A stretch of DNA of 8,589 bases from Mucilaginibacter sp. (lineage in GTDB: Bacteria; Bacteroidota; Bacteroidia; Sphingobacteriales; Sphingobacteriaceae): NCBI GenBank assembly GCA_014376655.1, contig JACMRC010000091.1:1-8589 (forward strand). Reading direction: 5' to 3'. The translations under genes were made by a program, and so were the position numbers. Numbering within the stretch: the first letter of the stretch is position 1; the number at the start of each line of letters is the position of its first letter. The notes beneath the pieces were generated by a model. The model saw nothing but the letters and a program-made list of their open reading frames with translations. It searched no databases and was not told where the DNA came from. This document shows positions 6,467-8,589 of this stretch, piece by piece.

Positions 6467-6565
6467 ATATTTATTTCCAACATGGCTTTGATTATTTTTT
6501 GACTACTATTGTGCAGACGGGTAACAGGCATGTTCAATATTTTCATACGCATACAAGTAACAATA

Positions 6566-8587
6566 CTATGCCAATAATTCACGCTTAGATTTAGGGAGGT
6601 TAAAATAAAAAGTTGATCCCTTACCGCTTTCGCTCTCCACCCATATTTTACCATCATGAAGCCGTATGATTTCTGCACATAAATAAAGGCCTATACCGAA
6701 ACCAGCGATAGCTTTCGTGTGATTACTGTCTACACGGTAGAAACGCTCAAATATTTTTGAAACATCTGCTGACTTAATACCCATACCCTCATCTTTTACA
6801 CTTACTTGCGTCATGCCATTATTGAATTGGCATTCAATTACTATGTGCATTCCTTTAGGAGAGTATTTGACAGCGTTGCTTAACAAATTAAGTATGACTT
6901 GTTCTATCCGGTCGTAATCTGCATATATATATAAGGGTTCGTTTTGTTGATAGGTTATTTCATGACTGGCCGAAATGAATTTAAAATTCTCTACTGTTTC
7001 CCTAACCAGGTCGTTCAAAAGAAAATCACTTTTATTCAGGGATATTTTACCTTCCTCAATTTGCGAAACATTGAGGAAACCATTTATCATGCCGGTCATT
7101 TTCTTTACTTGTTGATTAACTTTAATAAGAGCACCAGACGCATAAGTATCTTCATTTTTCTTAGCTTTAACCTGTAGTAATTGTATGTAGCCGTTTAGGG
7201 AGGTAAGCGGTGTTTTAAGTTCATGGCTTACCATCGCTATAAAATCATTCTTTCTTAACTCACCCTCTTTCTGCTCTGTAATCTCCAAAACGGAGCCAAT
7301 AAAGCGGTACGGCTTGTCTTGATCGTCAAAATAGGCCTGTCCCTTAGCCCTCAACCATCGTACCCTTTGATCTTCCACGCCGACAGTGCGGTATTCTACA
7401 TCATAGAATCCATTACTTTCGGATTTATTAAATACCCGCTCAATAACCTTACTGACCCGTTCTTTATCGTCCGGATGTAATCCCTCCAAAAAGTCCTTTT
7501 CATAGGTAACCGTATCCTGATGACCGATACCGAAAAGTGTCCGGCAACGTTTATCCCATTCCATCGTACCTTTTTCCATATCCATATCAAAAGTGCCGAG
7601 TTCGGCAGCAAGGATAGCCAGTTTAAACTTATCTTTTTCTTTCTCCAGTTCTTTCTTAGCATTTACCATTTCTGTAACCTCAAAGGCAAAGACCAAAACC
7701 CCGTCTACATTTCCATTCGCACTATGGCGTGGCTGATAAATAAAATTGAAATAACGGTCTTCTAAGGGGCCGCCATCATAGCGGGCAATCGGAATAAGTA
7801 ATTCATTACCTTCAAATGTTTGATCATTGTCATAAACTCCCCGTAAAATATCATAGACCGGCCCCTTAATTTCGGGCAGGGCTTCCAAAACGGGTTTACC
7901 CAATAATTGACGTTCAGGGAAAAATTGCTGATATAAGGGGTTAATCAGTTCAAACACCATATCAGAGCCATTATTAACACAAATGGCCGCCGGTGCTTCC
8001 ATGAAGAACCTTTTTAACTGATCGCGCTGGCCTTCGGTTTCCGCTTTTGCGTCCTCTAAATCATGCTTTGTTTGTTGTAGTTCTTTAAGCCCTTTTACCT
8101 TTTCAGTTGTCTCGATCACCGTTACCAGCACACCACCAATATTCCCATCTTCATCACTGATCGGGCTATAAGAAAAATCAAAAAAACATTCTTCCACATA
8201 ACCGTTTCTATCAAGCGGGAACATAAAATTAGAAAATCCAACGGCGTTACCTTTCATAACCCCGTCAAACATAGAACCAATGATGTGCCATATCTCTGCA
8301 AACGTTTCCCTGGTACTGATACCCATCGCCTGTGGGTGTTTAGTAGAGCCAAGTATTGGGCGGTATCCATCATTATAAAGCTGGATATACTCTTTACCCC
8401 AGGCGATATACATAGGAAATGGGGTTGATAACATAATGCCGGTGGCAATTTTCAATTCAGTTGGCCACGAATCTACAGCTCCAATAGGCGTATTTGACCA
8501 ATCGATTGATCGGATCAGTTCACCCATTTCACCTCCACCCTGTAAGAATTTGTAGTCAGACATTGTTAGTCTATTCGTTTCGGGCAT
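6566..8587 (-). CDS. Multi-PAS cytosolic sensor histidine kinase
   Basis: Sensor kinase that would autophosphorylate a histidine and pass the phosphate to a response regulator (none in the window). The 673 residues give three sensory modules: an N-terminal PAS-like domain (about 20-160) with WP at 41-42, YIAWG at 60-64 and LYNDGYRPILG at 70-80; a second PAS (about 192-308); and a PAS_3-type domain (about 325-440) with HPDD at 371-374 and VRWLRAKG at 409-416. Short charged helices, probably coiled coils, lie at 162-192 and 306-322. HisKA follows (about 445-515) with phospho-acceptor H455 in SHELKTP, then HATPase_c (about 555-667) with N571 (N box), DEGMGI 599-604 (G1), FERF 613-616 and GFGIGL 629-634 (G2). 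All catalytic motifs are present. There is no membrane segment, signal peptide or receiver domain, so it should sense an internal cue; ligand unknown. Two starts are possible: ATG at 8585-8587 or ATG at 8561-8563 (Met9, preceded by ACTAACA). The reading frame may also continue past the window edge. Confidence 0.93.
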   Translation of the reverse strand: MPETNRLTMSDYKFLQGGGEMGELIRSIDWSNTPIGAVDSWPTELKIATGIMLSTPFPMYIAWGKEYIQLYNDGYRPILGSTKHPQAMGISTRETFAEIWHIIGSMFDGVMKGNAVGFSNFMFPLDRNGYVEECFFDFSYSPISDEDGNIGGVLVTVIETTEKVKGLKELQQTKHDLEDAKAETEGQRDQLKRFFMEAPAAICVNNGSDMVFELINPLYQQFFPERQLLGKPVLEALPEIKGPVYDILRGVYDNDQTFEGNELLIPIARYDGGPLEDRYFNFIYQPRHSANGNVDGVLVFAFEVTEMVNAKKELEKEKDKFKLAILAAELGTFDMDMEKGTMEWDKRCRTLFGIGHQDTVTYEKDFLEGLHPDDKERVSKVIERVFNKSESNGFYDVEYRTVGVEDQRVRWLRAKGQAYFDDQDKPYRFIGSVLEITEQKEGELRKNDFIAMVSHELKTPLTSLNGYIQLLQVKAKKNEDTYASGALIKVNQQVKKMTGMINGFLNVSQIEEGKISLNKSDFLLNDLVRETVENFKFISASHEITYQQNEPLYIYADYDRIEQVILNLLSNAVKYSPKGMHIVIECQFNNGMTQVSVKDEGMGIKSADVSKIFERFYRVDSNHTKAIAGFGIGLYLCAEIIRLHDGKIWVESESGKGSTFYFNLPKSKRELLA

Positions 8588-8589
8588 GT

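Larger units (their letters stand above)
5928..6565. other. Gene-free 638-bp spacer between the kinase and oxidoreductase genes
   Basis: No convincing coding region lies here. The part next to the oxidoreductase (5928-6060) is AT-rich and should hold its promoter. About 6105-6230 is clearly GC-richer than its surroundings. About 6231-6470 carries short direct repeats and at least four hairpin-forming inverted repeats. The last part (6470-6565), just after the kinase stop, is plain AT-rich sequence without a strong terminator. A 68-codon minus-strand reading frame (6261-6467) crosses the hairpins and is judged a by-product of the repeats. Confidence 0.6.

Noticed and set aside
6457..6678. 73-codon minus-strand frame overlapping the kinase 3' end
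   Set aside because: It overlaps the conserved G2-box region of the kinase in another frame and continues only into AT-rich spacer; no family resemblance.

Overview
The window looks like a piece of a Bacteroidota chromosome, most likely Sphingobacteriaceae (Mucilaginibacter/Pedobacter-like). This is inferred from moderate-to-low GC, start codons without Shine-Dalgarno sequences, a TTG-N19-TAnnTTTT promoter-like pair, the LigD domain order (phosphoesterase-ligase-polymerase), and a DUF3606 protein and a multidomain ThuA/quinoprotein/cytochrome protein of kinds typical of that group. The taxonomic call comes from memory of families, not from a database search.

Layout: all four protein genes read leftward (minus strand). 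From right to left they are: (1) a cytosolic multi-PAS sensor histidine kinase (6566-8587, whose true start may lie at or beyond the right edge); (2) a 638-bp gene-free stretch (5928-6565) holding a GC-rich patch, short-period GATT repeats and a run of inverted repeats that together look like a decayed mosaic of dispersed repeats; (3) a secreted 908-aa fusion of ThuA, PQQ-type sugar dehydrogenase, PKD and cytochrome c domains (3201-5927), ending at a strong intrinsic terminator built on a perfect 28-bp palindrome; (4) a small DUF3606 protein (2860-3033) followed 11 bp later by the three-domain DNA ligase LigD (110-2848), probably one operon with its own promoter. Left of ligD, bases 2-58 hold two operator-like dyads sharing the half-site TTCGTAGA/TCTACGAA, apparently the control region of a gene outside the window.

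Functionally there are three separate units. DUF3606-LigD is a DNA double-strand-break repair unit (non-homologous end joining; the Ku partner is not in view). The ThuA-GSDH-PKD-cytochrome protein is a periplasmic candidate for oxidising a sugar or sugar-like substrate with electrons passing to an attached haem. The histidine kinase is an orphan here, with no response regulator in the window. I see no transposase, tRNA, rRNA, CRISPR array or phage gene. No clearly new system stands out. The most useful leads are the paired dyads at the left edge, the repeat mosaic at 6060-6470, the A9 tract in the ligD linker, and the fused secreted oxidoreductase.
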